DNA from: DTYU01 sp040757355
GTDB lineage: Bacteria; Bacillota; Desulfotomaculia; Desulfotomaculales; Ammonificaceae
Direction of reading: 5' to 3'
Assembly: GCA_040757355.1 (NCBI GenBank)
Contig: JBFLWY010000026.1
Location: 1-43,961, forward strand
DNA: 43,961 nt
The position numbers and the translations under genes were made by a program. Positions 33,006 through 40,864 of this stretch are shown piece by piece (within the stretch, counting starts at the first letter, position 1; each line of letters begins with the position of its first letter). The notes beneath the pieces are model-generated. The model searched no databases, was not told the origin of the DNA, and was given only the letters and a program-made list of their open reading frames with translations.

Positions 33006-33470
33006 ATGTATAGTGCGAAGGTTTTGGATCATTTTAAAAACCCGCGCAACGTCGGCGTCATCGAAGCCGCGGACGGGGTCGGCGAGGCGGGAAACCCGGC
33101 TTGCGGGGACATGATGACCTTTTACATCAAGGTGAAGGATGAACGGATCGAAGATGTAAAGTTTCAGACCTTCGGTTGCGGGGCGGCCATCGCCGTATCA
33201 AGCATGATCAGCGAAATGGCCAAGGGTCAGACCCTGAAAAACGCCCTAAAAATCACCAACAAGGACGTTGCGGACGCCCTTGAGGGCCTCCCGAAACAGA
33301 AGCTGCACTGCTCCAACTTAGGTGCCGACGCCCTGCACAAAGCGATCAAGAATTTTTTGTCCCGCCAAAAGAACAAGCCCGGCACCGGGCCGGAGGGAGA
33401 AAAAGCAAAGCCCCGGTCTTCCCGGAAGAAAGGAGATGCACACGTTGGCAGAAAGCTTCCGAACCCTTGA
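33006..33470 (+). CDS. iscU: Fe-S cluster scaffold IscU (NifU N-terminal type)
   Basis: A 154-residue scaffold. All ligands are present: C33 and D35 in GNPACGDMM, C58 in TFGCGAAIAVSS, and C102 in LHCSNLGADAL. The first 120 residues are the IscU domain; the last 35 are a basic, low-complexity tail (GPEGEKAKPRSSRKKG) not needed for the fold. An ATG at 33006 follows GAGGTG five bases upstream. It pairs with the lysine-less IscS directly upstream, forming a minimal IscS-IscU system without IscA, HscA/B or ferredoxin. Its end overlaps the thi4 start by 26 bases. Confidence 0.92.
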   Translation: MYSAKVLDHFKNPRNVGVIEAADGVGEAGNPACGDMMTFYIKVKDERIEDVKFQTFGCGAAIAVSSMISEMAKGQTLKNALKITNKDVADALEGLPKQKLHCSNLGADALHKAIKNFLSRQKNKPGTGPEGEKAKPRSSRKKGDAHVGRKLPNP

Positions 33471-34246
33471 TGAACAGGTGATCTCCCGCGCGATAATCAC
33501 ACGCTATACCCAGGAACTGTTATCCCTACTTGAACTTGACGTCGCGGTCGTCGGCGGCGGGCCGTCCGGTTTAACTGCTGCCTATTACCTCGCCCGCAGC
33601 GGTCTGAAAACCGCGGTTTTTGAGCGCCGCTTGAGCATCGGCGGCGGGATGTGGGGCGGCGCGATGATGTTCAACCGGGTCGTTTTTCAGGAACCCGCCC
33701 GCGGAATTTTTGAAGAAGCCGGTGTCAGGGTGGAAGAATACGTGCCGGGTTACTACACCGCCCACGCCGTGGAGGCGGTCGCGGGACTTGGGTACGCCGC
33801 CTGCCGCGCGGGCGCACAGATAATGAACTGCATCGCGGTGGAAGACTTGGTACTCCGGGGTGACGCGGTGACGGGGCTGGTTCTGAACTGGACGGCGGTC
33901 GAAATGGCCGGGCTGCACGTCGACCCCCTGGCCGTACATTGCCGGTACGCGGTAGACGCTACCGGCCACGACGCATCGGTGGTCCGGATTCTGGCCCAGA
34001 AAAATCTGGTGACGCTTAACATTCCCTACAGAATCTATTCGAGGAGAAAAGTCTCTCTGGGCTGATGTCGGGGAAAAGCAGATACTTGAACACACCGTCG
34101 AAGTCTACCCAGGCCTTTACGTTGCCGGTATGGCCGCCAACGCGGTGGCCGGCGGTTACCGGATGGGGCCCATTTTCGGGGGGATGGTTCTGTCGGGGAA
34201 AAAAGCCGCCAACTTGATTATTGAAAATCTTCGCGGAAGCGTGTAA
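33445..34246 (+). pseudogene. thi4: Thi4 family thiazole synthase, His (sulfide-using) type, frameshifted
   Basis: Thi4 makes the thiazole moiety of thiamine from NAD, glycine and a sulfur source. The first frame (33445-34065) has the FAD/NAD fold VAVVGGGPSGLTAAYYLA, the GGGMWGGAMM loop and EMAGLHVDP, in which H158 replaces the yeast donor cysteine; this His form is known to use free sulfide catalytically. The frame then runs into a stop at 34065. The C-terminal third continues in another frame from about 34050 (GEKSLWADVGEKQILEHT, then YPGLYVAGMAANAVAGG and MGPIFGGM) to the stop at 34246. An insertion of one base, or of about 16 near 34030-34046, explains this. It may be a genuine lesion or a sequencing error. 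The start is a TTG at 33445, nine bases after AAAGGAG. Confidence 0.85.
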
Positions 34247-34304
34247 GGTCTCTGTAGGGATCTTTAAATCCTAACCCGGACAAGCCGGAACCAAATATTT
34301 TTAC

Positions 34305-34410
34305 CCACAGAGACACAGAAAACACGGAGAGAAGCACACAAAATAGGGAACCATAGGGGATTCTTTGTTCTTTTTTCTCTGTGACCTCTGTGCCTCCGTG
34401 GTGAATAGGA
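34305..34410. repeat. Inverted CACAGAG-type interspersed repeat
   Basis: CCACAGAGACACAGAAAACA on the left faces CTCTGTGACCTCTGTGCCTC on the right, about 50 bases apart. This is the widespread repeat that gives spurious ORFs with HGGTEVTEKKE peptides when read on the minus strand. It lies just upstream of the ttuA-like gene. Confidence 0.65.
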
Positions 34411-34418
34411 GTAAACCC

Positions 34419-35309
34419 ATGAAGTGCCGCGTTTGCAAAGAACCCGCTATCGCCAAGTTTCCGGCGCACAACGCCGCGTTTTGCGAAGCGCATTTCGACG
34501 CCTTTTTTCTGCGCCAGGTGGCTCATACAGTAAAGAAGTACCGGATGTTGCCCCCTGAGGCACGGGTCGTTGTAGCTCTGTCCGGCGGCAAGGACTCCTT
34601 GGCAACCGCGCTGGTGCTGCACCGTCTCGGGTACCCGGTCGAAGGCTTGTTTATCGACCTGGGCATCGAAGAAAACGCCTTTTCTTCCGCCTCCCGTGAG
34701 GCCTGCGAAGAATTCTGCACGGCCTGGAGCATCCCCCTGCATATCGTAAGCCTCAAGGAAAACTTCGGCCGCACAATTCCCGATATCGCCCGCCGCTATC
34801 CCCGTCTCTGCGCAATTTGCGGCATCACCAAAAGACATCTCATGAACGAGTACACGCTTAAGTCGCGTGCGGACGCTCTGGCCACCGGCCACACTCTGGA
34901 CGATATGGCCGCCGCTCTTTTTGCTAATCTTCTCCGGTGGGACCTCCATTATTTAGCCAAGGGGTTACCCGTCCTGCCCGCGGAGAACGGCTTTGCCCGC
35001 AAAATAAAGCCCCTTGCCCTGCAAAGCGAAGAAGAGATTGCCACGTTCGCCCGGCTGCACGGAATAAAACCCGTGGCGGCCCGCTGCCCTTACGCCGCCG
35101 AAGCCAAGTTTAAACGCTACAAGGTAATGCTTAACGCCCTTGAAGACGAATCGCCGGGATTGAAGCGCGCCTTCTACGACGGATACACCCAAAACACTCA
35201 CCGCTTCCGGGAGGAAACCGCCCGCCCGCCGCTAACCGCCTGCGCAGTCTGCGGCCTCCCGGCAGCCGCCAGTCCCTGTACCTTCTGCCGCGTCTGGCGC
35301 AACGCCTGA
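34419..35309 (+). CDS. TtuA/Ncs6-like tRNA 2-thiolation protein (TIGR00269 family)
   Basis: A 296-residue PP-loop ATPase of the TtuA/CTU1 type, which thiolates a uridine in tRNA. An N-terminal zinc finger (C3, C6, C22, H25) precedes the PP-loop SGGKDS (55-60). Three cysteines (C131 and C134 in LCAICG, C213 in ARCPY) match the 4Fe-4S ligands of TtuA. A C-terminal zinc ribbon uses C265, C268, C277 and C280. The ATG at 34419 follows TAGGAGT seven bases upstream. No ubiquitin-like sulfur carrier gene (ttuB) is in the window. As some such enzymes can take sulfide on their cluster, this fits the neighbouring sulfide-type genes. The tRNA position modified cannot be told. Confidence 0.88.
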   Translation: MKCRVCKEPAIAKFPAHNAAFCEAHFDAFFLRQVAHTVKKYRMLPPEARVVVALSGGKDSLATALVLHRLGYPVEGLFIDLGIEENAFSSASREACEEFCTAWSIPLHIVSLKENFGRTIPDIARRYPRLCAICGITKRHLMNEYTLKSRADALATGHTLDDMAAALFANLLRWDLHYLAKGLPVLPAENGFARKIKPLALQSEEEIATFARLHGIKPVAARCPYAAEAKFKRYKVMLNALEDESPGLKRAFYDGYTQNTHRFREETARPPLTACAVCGLPAAASPCTFCRVWRNA

Positions 35310-35561
35310 GTAGACTCAGGGTCATTTCGCATATTTACTTCCGACAAGGAGTGCGATTCCCTAACGTCTGACTATTTTCGGCTGGGGCATAGCGATTGAT
35401 GACATCCCGATCCGATGCCGCATCCTGGCCTACCGGCTCTTGGTAGTCCCCAAATCCGACATCCAACCTGGGATCTTAAGGAGGTAAATTTCCACACTAT
35501 GGCGAAATCAACCTGTAAATCAAGCCAAATAACTGCTTGTCTGTCGCTGGAGGCAGTTATT

Positions 35562-38096
35562 ATGACCAAAAGAATACGTTCCAAATATGAAAAACTTGCC
35601 GCCACTCGCGAGTTCGTGGACCGAGAGGATTTCTTAAGAGCCTTTGACAAGGCGCTGACAGAAATCAGACTGGAGATAGAACGAAAGGTCGAACCTAAAT
35701 ATCGCGTGCTGGTCTACTACGGAGTAGGGGGTATCGGGAAAACCAGTCTGAGAAAGGAACTCGGCAAGAGACTGGATAATACTGTGCCGCCGGTCTATTG
35801 GACCGTCTTGGATTTTGAAGAAAGCGCCCATCGCGAAACAGGAAACGCCCTTTGCCATCTGCGGAATTCACTGCGCGACAAGTACAAGATACAGTTTCCA
35901 ACTTTTGATTTGGCGTATGCCGTCTATTGGCGCAAAGCCCACCCGCAAATACCTCTGAGTAAAGAGACCTTTTCTTTTATGGAGGAAGGCGGTATTGTCG
36001 CCGACATCGTTTCCGTTTTAGGCGATTTACCCGTCGTCGGCCTTATTCCCAAAGTAACACAAGCCCTGGGCAAAGGACACAGGTTTTTCAGGGAGTGGTG
36101 GACGAAACGCGGCAAAGAAGAACTGAGAGATTTACCTGAAATGGAACTTAAGGATATTAAAATATGGCTGCCAAAGTTCTTCGGTGACGATTTAAAAGAC
36201 TTCCTCAGCCGCCAAGCTGCACCGGCGGTCTTCTTTATCGATTCTTACGAAGCCTTATGGGAAAGCGGCCGCACGGAAGGAAGGCTTTTTGACCGGGACG
36301 AATGGGTGCGCGATCTGGTTGATTACCTGCCGGAAGTGCTGTGGGTCATATCCGGGCGGGAGATGCTGCGCTGGGAGGAGGCCGATCCGGAATTCTGGGA
36401 AGGCTGTATAACCCAGCACCTCGTCGGTGCACTGACGGATACGGATGCCGGCAGATTCCTGGACTCTTGCGGGATTGAGAATGAAGATATCAAAGGGACT
36501 ATTATCAAGGGCAGCGAGGGAGTGCCTTTCTATCTGGACGTATCGGTTGACCACTACTTTAATATAAAAGACAGGAAAAACAGAGAACCCTCCGTTGAAG
36601 ATTTCGGCCGGACGCCGCGCGAGGTTACCGATCGTTTCCTGCGCTATCTGGATGTATCGGAAACCGAGACCTTAAAGGTGCTGGCCACGGCCCGGTTCTG
36701 GAATAAGCATCTATTCGAAGCGCTGGTGACGCATTTTAAAACCGGCTACCCCGTGACCAGGCTGTCGGACCTGTCTCGCTTTTCTTTCGTGGAAACTGAA
36801 AAGGCCCACGGTATGTACCGCATGCACCAGTTGATGCGGACGGGGCTGCAGGAGCGATTGAAAAACCAGGATCCCGAACTGTATAAGAAGGTCCATGAGT
36901 TTCTTTTCAATCATTACCGGGATCAACTTAAAACGATAGATATCAAGAACATTACGGCGACCCAGAAAAACGCCTTTCGCGAAGCGTTTTACCACGTTCA
37001 AAAAGTTTTAGCGGCGGAAGAACTCTTCGCATGGTTTTCTGAAACAGGTAAATATTTTAATGATGCAGCTCAGTGGGAATTCCTGGTGCCTTTGTACGAG
37101 GAATGTCTCGACATTCTGACCAAAGCCCTGGGGCCGGAGCACCCTGACGTGGCTATGACGCTTGATGACTTGGCGTGTATATATAGAGCACTAGGGAAAT
37201 ACGCCGAGGCCGAGCCGCTCTGCCAGCGCGCCCTGGCGATAGAGGAGAAAGCCCTGGGGCCGGAGCACCTTGATGTGGCTACCACGCTCAACAACCTCGC
37301 ATTGCTGTATTATTCGCAGGAGAGGTACGCTGAGGCCGAGCCGCTCTACCGGCGCGCCCTGGCGATAAAGGAGCAAGCCCTGGGGCCGGAGCACCCTGAT
37401 GTGGCTGCGACGCTCAACAACCTCGCGGAACTGTACAGGTTGCAGGAGAGGTACGCTGAGGCCGAGCCGCTCTACCGGCGCGCCCTGGCGCTAAAGGAGC
37501 AAGCCCTGGGGCCGGAGCACCCTCATGTGGCTACCACGCTCAATAACCTCGCATTGCTGTATTATTCGCAGGAGAGGTACACCGAGGCCGAGCCGCTCTA
37601 CCGGCGCGCCCTGGCGCTAAAGGAGCAAGCCCTGGGGCCGGAGCACCCTCATGTGGCTACCACGCTCAACAACCTCGCATTGCTGTATTATTCGCAGGAG
37701 AGGTACACCGAGGCCGAGCCGCTCTACCAGCGCGCCCTGGCGCTATATGAGAAAGCTCTGGGGCCGGAGCACCCTCATGTGGCTGCAGCGCTCAACAACC
37801 TCGCGGGTCTATATAGGTCGCAGGGGAAATACGCCGAGGCCGAGCCGCTCTACCGGCGCGCCCTGGCGCTATATGAGAAAGCCCTGGGGCCGGAGCACCC
37901 TCATGTGGCTGCAGCGCTCAACAACCTCGTGGGTCTATATAGGTCGCAGGGGAAATACGCCGAGGCCGAGCCGCTCTACCGGCGCGCCCTGGCGATATTT
38001 CGTGAAGCTCTAAGCCCGGAACACCCTGATACGGTAACAGCGCTGCAGAACTACAATCGTTTATTGGAAGAGCTTAAACAGAGAGGGGAAAGTTGA
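35562..38096 (+). CDS. STAND-type NTPase with C-terminal TPR array
   Basis: An 844-residue signal-transduction NTPase. Walker A is GVGGIGKTS (54-62), Walker B is VFFIDSYEALW (near 225), SGREMLRW near 264 resembles the sensor arginine of NB-ARC proteins, and EGVPFYLDV near 320 resembles the GLPL motif. From residue 522 eight 42-residue TPRs of the kinesin-light-chain kind follow (ALGPEHPDVATTLNNLA, then YAEAEPLYRRALA). There is no recognisable effector domain at the N-terminus, which is short. Such proteins act as ligand-triggered oligomerising switches, some in phage defence; the role here is unknown. I choose the ATG at 35562 with GGAGG eight bases upstream; an in-frame ATG at 35499 is the alternative. 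The gene stands alone. Confidence 0.85.
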   Translation: MTKRIRSKYEKLAATREFVDREDFLRAFDKALTEIRLEIERKVEPKYRVLVYYGVGGIGKTSLRKELGKRLDNTVPPVYWTVLDFEESAHRETGNALCHLRNSLRDKYKIQFPTFDLAYAVYWRKAHPQIPLSKETFSFMEEGGIVADIVSVLGDLPVVGLIPKVTQALGKGHRFFREWWTKRGKEELRDLPEMELKDIKIWLPKFFGDDLKDFLSRQAAPAVFFIDSYEALWESGRTEGRLFDRDEWVRDLVDYLPEVLWVISGREMLRWEEADPEFWEGCITQHLVGALTDTDAGRFLDSCGIENEDIKGTIIKGSEGVPFYLDVSVDHYFNIKDRKNREPSVEDFGRTPREVTDRFLRYLDVSETETLKVLATARFWNKHLFEALVTHFKTGYPVTRLSDLSRFSFVETEKAHGMYRMHQLMRTGLQERLKNQDPELYKKVHEFLFNHYRDQLKTIDIKNITATQKNAFREAFYHVQKVLAAEELFAWFSETGKYFNDAAQWEFLVPLYEECLDILTKALGPEHPDVAMTLDDLACIYRALGKYAEAEPLCQRALAIEEKALGPEHLDVATTLNNLALLYYSQERYAEAEPLYRRALAIKEQALGPEHPDVAATLNNLAELYRLQERYAEAEPLYRRALALKEQALGPEHPHVATTLNNLALLYYSQERYTEAEPLYRRALALKEQALGPEHPHVATTLNNLALLYYSQERYTEAEPLYQRALALYEKALGPEHPHVAAALNNLAGLYRSQGKYAEAEPLYRRALALYEKALGPEHPHVAAALNNLVGLYRSQGKYAEAEPLYRRALAIFREALSPEHPDTVTALQNYNRLLEELKQRGES
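37125..38092 (+). repeat. Eight 126-bp coding repeats (TPR array)
   Basis: The motif GCCCTGGGGCCGGAGCACC recurs with an exact 126-bp period at 37125, 37251, 37377, 37503, 37629, 37755, 37881, with a diverged last unit at 38007. Central units differ at only a few bases, much closer than selection on TPR structure requires. This points to recent duplication or homogenisation. Confidence 0.85.
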
Positions 38097-38327
38097 ATCC
38101 GTCGCTGTTACGGGGACGGCAGACCGTTCAGGTATTCTGCCGCAGACGGTCCTTTTCCCGGCTGGTACCGGTGAGTAACCCGATCCCGTCCGCCGTGGCG
38201 CAGGAGACCCATTCCATACGTCATCCGTCTGTCACGCTACGTAACCGTTCCCCGCGCCTTACCTCTCCCCCCGTGCGCGAACCCCTTCGTGTCTCGCACG
38301 TTCACGCGCGTCTACTCTACTGCTGCT

Positions 38328-39008
38328 TTACCGCCGAAATTTTGGGTTCACCTTAACTTCAGCTTTTGCCACTTTTTCCGCTATAAACTCATCCCACTTT
38401 TCCTTGGCTTGTTTCTCATCAGCCGGAGTGATTTTGTTTTTGCTGTAGTAGTCCTTGAGGAGATGCCGGCTCAGCTTGTCTGCCGCCAGGATGCGGTACA
38501 CATTGTAACGCTCGTACACGTTCCAGTATTCGTCTTCACTTAAACCCCATGCAGCAATGATTTTTTCTACACCTGCTTTGTATTCGGGATCATTCTTTGC
38601 CGTTTCCTTTTCCTGAGATATAAACGCGTTTATTTCTTCGTCCGTAGGCGTCAGGCCTAGCTTAGCAGCTTCGCTTTGGATCACTTTCTCTTCCACAAGA
38701 ATTTTCTCAATTTCCTCAATCGTTTGCGTACCGGTACCTGATGCTTTATGAAGACTTAAGCGCGTCTGCAATTCATTGTTACTTATAGGTAAACCGTTAA
38801 CCCATAAGACCACTTTTTCGCCGGGCACTTCTACGGTGTAATCCAAACCGGAAATGAAAAGCTCATGCTCATCTCGGACAAATTTACCTGCGGCGGTAAT
38901 AATTTCATCCAAGGTTTTATGATTTTTGACAACCCCCAACTGGATAACAATTCCAGCAATAACGATAAGTGATAATATAACAACTGAGATTGCAGCAATA
39001 CGTTTCAC
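38328..39008 (-). CDS. SurA N-terminal-like membrane-anchored protein
   Basis: A 226-residue protein with an N-terminal signal anchor (AAISVVILSLIVIAGIVIQLG). The middle reads VVLWVNGLPISNNELQTRL, a SurA/PrsA-type chaperone N-domain signature, followed by IEEIEKILVEEKVIQSEAAKLGL and a helical tail. The parvulin PPIase domain is absent, so it would be a chaperone-like extracellular protein, not an isomerase. I choose the GTG at 39008, nine bases after GAGGTG; a TTG at 39020 abuts the site. It is convergent to the STAND gene; the 231 bases between them hold nothing I recognise. Confidence 0.75.
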   Translation of the reverse strand: MKRIAAISVVILSLIVIAGIVIQLGVVKNHKTLDEIITAAGKFVRDEHELFISGLDYTVEVPGEKVVLWVNGLPISNNELQTRLSLHKASGTGTQTIEEIEKILVEEKVIQSEAAKLGLTPTDEEINAFISQEKETAKNDPEYKAGVEKIIAAWGLSEDEYWNVYERYNVYRILAADKLSRHLLKDYYSKNKITPADEKQAKEKWDEFIAEKVAKAEVKVNPKFRR

Positions 39009-39186
39009 TCTATTCAACACCTCACAATCATTATACTAATAACTCTGGGTCCACGAATATTAAAGATAAAGTTGGGATTTATCTTTGCAATCAGTTTTTA
39101 ACTTGCGAAAATCCAAATGGAAAAACTATGGCGGTATGATAAAATTTCTACCGGGGTTTACTTAACGATACTGAGAGGTTTAAGTT

Positions 39187-40101
39187 TTGAAAGAGACGAA
39201 AAATACGGCCGTGATGGCCGCGCTTATCGGGAACAGCCTGATCGCGACGGCCAAATTCACCGCCGCGCTGCTGACCCACAGCTCTTCGATGCTCGCGGAA
39301 GGGTTGCACTCGGTTGCCGATGTGGGCAACCAGGTGCTCCTGCTGGTGGGCATCAACCGCAGCACCCGCCCCCCCGATGAGGAACACCCTTTCGGTTACG
39401 GGAAAGAAAGATACTTCTGGGCCTTTCTGGTCGCCGTAACCATGTTCTTCGTGGGCGCTGTTTTCTCGATATACAAAGGCGTTGAGGGACTGATCCAGCC
39501 GCACCGCCTCGAGGACCCGTTTGTCAATTACATTGTGCTGGGGCTTTCCGTTCTCTTTGAATCCTATTCCCTGCGTGCCGCGTTGATCGAGCTTAAACAG
39601 TACAGGCGGAGCGGCTTCTTCCGCGATCTGAAAAATGTCAAAGACCCGGCCCTTTTAATCGTGTTGTTCGAAGATACCGCCGCCATGCTCGGCATCCTCT
39701 TTGCCGCCCTGGGAATATTCTTGAGCAGCACCCTGCAGAACACCGTTTTTGACGCTCTAGCCTCGGTTTTCATCGGCGTGATACTTGCCGCCGTGGCCTT
39801 CCACCTCGCCCGCAACACCATGGGGTTCCTCATCGGTAAAAGCGCCTCTCCTGAGCAGCGCGCGCTGATCGCCGCCGCTATCAGAGAAGTGCCTGAAGTC
39901 GGTGAGCTTCTGGAGTTGCTTACCATGCACGTCGGTCCCGACCAAATCCTCGTAAACCTTCACGTCAACTTCAAGGACGGCCTGGACACCGATCAATTGG
40001 AACATGCGATCGATAAAGTGGAAAAGCAAATCCGCCGGGCGGTGCCCGAGGTCGGCCGTATCTTTGTCGAAGCGGAATCGCTCCGCAGATTTAAACGCTG
40101 A
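39187..40101 (+). CDS. Cation diffusion facilitator (CDF) family metal exporter
   Basis: A 304-residue membrane transporter with about six helices in the first 220 residues and a cytoplasmic metallochaperone-like domain after that. Helix 2 carries SSSMLAEGLHSVADVGNQ and helix 5 FEDTAAMLG, the metal-site positions. The PDEEHPFGYGKERYFWAFL loop is typical of the ZnT9-like branch of the family. It likely exports Zn2+ or another divalent ion against protons. A TTG start at 39187 has a modest GAGAGG site. The ion is not predictable. Confidence 0.9.
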   Translation: MKETKNTAVMAALIGNSLIATAKFTAALLTHSSSMLAEGLHSVADVGNQVLLLVGINRSTRPPDEEHPFGYGKERYFWAFLVAVTMFFVGAVFSIYKGVEGLIQPHRLEDPFVNYIVLGLSVLFESYSLRAALIELKQYRRSGFFRDLKNVKDPALLIVLFEDTAAMLGILFAALGIFLSSTLQNTVFDALASVFIGVILAAVAFHLARNTMGFLIGKSASPEQRALIAAAIREVPEVGELLELLTMHVGPDQILVNLHVNFKDGLDTDQLEHAIDKVEKQIRRAVPEVGRIFVEAESLRRFKR

Positions 40102-40166
40102 CCCGGTTTCGCGCTACGGAGTCTTACCCGAAATTCTCTCGGTACTTAGAAATCAATTACCGGCCT

Positions 40167-40616
40167 TCAGCCCTGGGTGGCCCTGGAGCCCTGCTTGATG
40201 TAAGCAACACCTTGAAATAAGGCGACCGGCTGCCCGCCGGCGTCCGTTACCGTAACCCGAACGTGTGTCAGCCGCCCGCTGCGCGACTCCTCAACAGCGC
40301 GTGCGGTCAACACGTCTCCGGCAGTAGTCGCCCGCAGATAACTGATGTCGGCATGAATCGCCAGGGCGGTTTCTCCGTAAGCGTTGCTTGCCGCCCCGAA
40401 AACCGTGTCAGCCAGCGCGAATATTACCCCTCCGTGAGTCACACTAAGAAAATTCAGCATGTCTTCCCGGATGGTCAGGGTAGCCTCAGCGTAGCCCGGT
40501 GCCACGCGCCCGAATGTGATTCCGAGAGCCGCCGGGAAAGAGTCTTTTTCAATCAGCGAGCGGATATACCGGTCGTTCTGTCCGGTTTCCGCCGGGACAG
40601 TTTTCTCCTTTGACAT
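40167..40616 (-). CDS. PaaI family hotdog-fold thioesterase
   Basis: A 149-residue hotdog protein. The active-site region is LNFLSVTHGGVIFALADTVFG, with the Asp of ALAD; then ALAIHADISYLRATTAGD and GQPVALFQGVAYI. Family members hydrolyse acyl-CoA thioesters such as phenylacetyl-CoA, but no phenylacetate genes are near, so the substrate is open. It is convergent to the CDF gene and divergent from malQ. Confidence 0.87.
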   Translation of the reverse strand: MSKEKTVPAETGQNDRYIRSLIEKDSFPAALGITFGRVAPGYAEATLTIREDMLNFLSVTHGGVIFALADTVFGAASNAYGETALAIHADISYLRATTAGDVLTARAVEESRSGRLTHVRVTVTDAGGQPVALFQGVAYIKQGSRATQG

Positions 40617-40864
40617 GAAAGTATCTATTCGCGGTTGCTTAAGAAATCCCTTTCACACAAAGAAAAATTCTAGGAACAGTTGTTCTTCATTCAAAACAGT
40701 GCGGCTGGGAATAATATTTTCTGTTATAAAGTTGTGATTCAGCACTTATGTTAGAATTACCTGGGAGGTTTCAATAATCACTGCAATTTGCGGAAACGAA
40801 CACTTGCTTTTCCTCACCCGGTCCAAAACCCTTAATGGTGTGATAAGTTGGGGATGGATTCCCG

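Noticed and set aside
34218..34949. 243-codon minus-strand ORF over the start of the ttuA-like gene
   Set aside because: It reads through the CACAGAG repeat (HHGGTEVTEKKEQ) and is antisense to a clear PP-loop protein; a known kind of artefact.
37125..38092. CRISPR-like regular array
   Set aside because: The 126-bp period is in frame and encodes TPRs, without repeat-spacer alternation.
38097..38327. 87-codon plus-strand ORF after the STAND gene
   Set aside because: Arg/Ser/Pro-rich, no ribosome site and no recognisable family; I see no intron or insertion-sequence signature either.
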